Shown here: piece by piece, positions 5,010 to 6,634 of the stretch
Numbering within the stretch: the first letter of the stretch is position 1
How the letters are laid out: every line of letters begins with the position of its first letter
Source: a bacterium
Lineage (GTDB): Bacteria > Ratteibacteria > UBA8468 > B48-G9 > JAFGKM01
Assembly (NCBI GenBank): GCA_021157805.1
Contig: JAGGVW010000268.1
Span: forward strand, 1 to 6,634
DNA length: 6,634 nucleotides
Direction of reading: 5' to 3'
The notes under the pieces: model-generated
Told to the model about the DNA's origin: nothing
What the model saw: the letters and a program-made list of their open reading frames with translations, nothing else
Databases searched by the model: none
Program-made: the position numbers and the translations under genes

Positions 5010-5558
5010 ATGAAAAAATATATTATCTTAGCGTTGACTTTTCTTTTTGCTGGGTGTGCAGTTGTAAATGTTTATGTAACATTCCCGGAAGAGAAAATAA
5101 AGAAAGCAGCCGAAGATATACTTGCTCCACCTGACCAATCAGGTCAAACTGGGTTTTTCAAATTCAATTTCACAAAAAACCTTTATGCAGAAGAAATTGT
5201 GGTAAAAAAAGAATTAAAAACTGACTCTCCTGCTATAAAAGAGGCAAAAGAGAAAATAAACAGCTGGAGAGGTGAATTAAATGAGTATAAAAAAGAAGGA
5301 TATGTCGGAGAAACAAATAACTTTAAAGTTGTGATAAAAAAGTTACCAGATGATTTGAAAAAAGTTCGCCGTGTAAGAGAACTTGTAAGGAAAGAAAACC
5401 AGCAGAGAGAAATAATAATGAAAGAACTTATGAGAATTAATAAGGCATCTCCTAAGGAAGAAAAAGTATTCAGAAAAATATTTGCACAAACTGCTCAAAA
5501 ATACTCTCCTTCTGGAACATGGATACAGGATGAAAATGGCAGGTGGAATAGAAAATGA
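5010..5558 (+). CDS. DUF1318 (YdbL-like) lipoprotein
   Basis: The 182-residue product starts with a classic lipoprotein signal: MKKY, a hydrophobic stretch and the lipobox LFAGC with the lipidated cysteine at residue 16. Ala at +2 predicts outer-membrane sorting by the enterobacterial rule. The next segment VNVYVTFPEEKIKKAAEDIL and the later PAIKEAKEKINSWRGELNEY plus KKEGYVGET (74-102) match the pattern of DUF1318/YdbL proteins, in which a helix is followed by a Gly-x-x-Gly-Glu turn. The C-terminus is a long charged helix (about 115-145) ending in GTWIQDENGRWNRK. The biochemical role of the family is not established; E. coli YdbL sits with envelope proteins YnbE and YdbH, which are absent here. 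AGGAGG with 4-nt spacing supports this ATG. Its TGA overlaps the vorB start (ATGA), implying translational coupling to a cytosolic oxidoreductase. Confidence 0.8.
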   Translation: MKKYIILALTFLFAGCAVVNVYVTFPEEKIKKAAEDILAPPDQSGQTGFFKFNFTKNLYAEEIVVKKELKTDSPAIKEAKEKINSWRGELNEYKKEGYVGETNNFKVVIKKLPDDLKKVRRVRELVRKENQQREIIMKELMRINKASPKEEKVFRKIFAQTAQKYSPSGTWIQDENGRWNRK

Positions 5559-6595
5559 AAAAGGTTCTTTTAAATGGTTGTGAGGCAGCAGGAGAAGGAG
5601 CAATTTCTGCTGGATGCAAGTTTTATGCTGGTTACCCTATAACTCCACAGAATAGATTTCCTGAATATATGAGCTGGAGATTACCTGAAGAAGGAGGTGT
5701 TTTTATTCAGGCAGAAAGTGAAATAAGTGCAATAAATATGGTATTTGGTGCTTCTGCTGCTGGTGTAAGAGCAATGACTTCGTCTTCTTCTCCTGGCATT
5801 TCTTTAAAACAGGAAGGGATTTCTTATCTTGCTGGATGTGAATTACCTGCTGTAATAATAAATATGAATAGAGGTGGTCCTGGTCTTGGAGATGTCACTC
5901 CTTCTCAGTCAGATTATTTCCAGTCAACAAGAGGAGGAGGACATGGTGATTATAGAACAATTGTTCTTGCTCCCTGGAATGTTCAGGAAGTCCATGATTT
6001 AACATATCTTGCTTTTGACCTTGCTGATAAATATAGAAATCCTGTTCTTGTTCTTGCTGATGGTATGATTGCCCAGATTATGGAGTCAGTTAAGTTAAAA
6101 CCAAAAAAGAAGAAATTCCCTGAAAAAAAATGGGCATTAACAGGATGTAAAGGGAGAAAACCGAATTCTATTAAGTCACTTTTTTTAACTCCAGGAGTCC
6201 TTGAAACTCATAACTGGAAACTGGCAAGGAAATATAAAAAAATAGAAGAAAAAGAAATAAGATACCAGGAATATTTTTCTGATGATGCAGAAGTTGGTAT
6301 TGTAAGTTTTGGTACCTGTGCCAGAATTGCTCTTGAGGCAGTAAAAAAAGCAAGAAAAAAAGGGATAAAAACAGGTCTTTTCAGACCAATTACACTCTGG
6401 CCTTTCCCTTATCTTCAACTTTCTGAATTTATCAAGAGAGCAAAAAAAATCCTTGTTGTTGAAATGAATTTAGGGCAGATGCTTGATGATGTTAAAATAG
6501 CAAACAGAAGTAATAGAAGAATTTTCTTTTATGGAAGACCTGGTGGAGGAGTTCCAACTCCTGAAGAAATATTTAAGGAGATTAAAAAAATATGA
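5555..6595 (+). CDS. vorB: 2-oxoacid:ferredoxin oxidoreductase subunit, VorB type
   Basis: This 346-residue protein is the pyrimidine/transketolase-domain subunit of a 2-oxoacid:ferredoxin oxidoreductase. The complex decarboxylates CoA-dependently 2-oxoacids (2-oxoisovalerate in Vor, 2-oxoglutarate in Kor) with TPP and passes electrons to ferredoxin in the cytoplasm. Clear family blocks are FYAGYPITPQ (23-32), FIQAESEISAINMVFGASAAG (50-70) with E54 near the TPP pyrimidine, AMTSSSSPGISLKQEGISY (73-91), MNRGGPGLG (104-112), SQSDYFQ (117-123), GGGHGDYR (127-134) and LADKYRNPV (156-164). The second domain (about 245-346) carries VSFGTCARIA, LFRPITLWPFP and VVEMNLGQM. Length is normal for VorB. 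GCEA replaces the usual GNEA near residue 9. Substrate cannot be settled from this subunit. No ferredoxin-like subunit gene precedes it, the usual position. Both ends overlap neighbours by 4 nt. Confidence 0.92.
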   Translation: MKKVLLNGCEAAGEGAISAGCKFYAGYPITPQNRFPEYMSWRLPEEGGVFIQAESEISAINMVFGASAAGVRAMTSSSSPGISLKQEGISYLAGCELPAVIINMNRGGPGLGDVTPSQSDYFQSTRGGGHGDYRTIVLAPWNVQEVHDLTYLAFDLADKYRNPVLVLADGMIAQIMESVKLKPKKKKFPEKKWALTGCKGRKPNSIKSLFLTPGVLETHNWKLARKYKKIEEKEIRYQEYFSDDAEVGIVSFGTCARIALEAVKKARKKGIKTGLFRPITLWPFPYLQLSEFIKRAKKILVVEMNLGQMLDDVKIANRSNRRIFFYGRPGGGVPTPEEIFKEIKKI

Positions 6596-6634
6596 AAGTT
6601 ATATATAAGAAACCAGAAAGTTTAACAGATAATA
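6592..6634 (+). CDS. Probable TPP-binding (beta) subunit of the same oxidoreductase, 5' end only
   Basis: ATG at 6592 overlaps the vorB stop (ATGA) and opens a frame reading MKVIYKKPESLTDN to the right edge. The xxPESLTD start is typical of Vor/Kor TPP-binding subunits, in which a HYCPGCGHG motif follows soon after; that motif lies beyond the window. AAGGAG at 6575-6580 lies about 11 nt upstream and could serve as a distant ribosome site, aided by coupling. The call rests mostly on gene order plus this short N-terminus. Confidence 0.75.
   Translation, partial: MKVIYKKPESLTDN

Overview
The window is strongly AT-rich, with A/T-ending codons, AGGAG-type ribosome binding sites and near-consensus sigma70-like promoters, so it is bacterial. 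A lipoprotein signal with a DUF1318/YdbL-like domain suggests a diderm envelope. A VorB-type 2-oxoacid:ferredoxin oxidoreductase gene suggests anaerobic metabolism. The mix fits an uncultivated anaerobic Gram-negative-type lineage, for example the Omnitrophota/PVC neighbourhood, but the lineage is only a guess because no marker gene is present.

Region 1 (1-1450) is accessory DNA with little intact coding. It starts with the 5' end of a small coiled-coil gene on the minus strand. A non-coding stretch follows that looks like a fossil or living integration site. It holds an array of GTGTCC-type units on an 11-bp step (185-273), a 10-bp perfect inverted repeat (308-347), the 5' half of a tRNA-Thr(UGU) gene cut just after its anticodon loop (379-416, minus), and two 12-bp-spaced TGRCTACA units (521-540). 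Next come a promoterless 43-codon open frame on the minus strand (715-843) and a wrecked IS256/Mutator-family transposase (869-1389) with a frameshift, an in-frame stop and a large internal deletion.

Region 2 (1451-4954) concerns carbohydrates and the envelope. A full-length cytosolic GH127 glycosidase (beta-L-arabinofuranosidase family) runs rightward. It converges, with only 9 bp between stop codons, on a leftward two-gene operon: a membrane-anchored TPR-like protein followed by a DegT-family PLP aminotransferase that most resembles KdnA, the enzyme that aminates Kdo at C8.

Region 3 (4955-6634) is a rightward operon divergent from region 2. A DUF1318-like lipoprotein overlaps vorB by 4 nt (ATGA), and vorB overlaps by 4 nt (ATGA) the start of what is very probably the TPP-binding subunit gene of the same oxidoreductase. 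The two divergent promoters lie back to back in about 65 bp, both with exact 17-bp spacers, and the leftward one places the transcription start at the start codon, implying a leaderless mRNA.

I see no clearly novel multi-gene system. The most interesting structure is the tRNA-half/repeat complex at 185-566.
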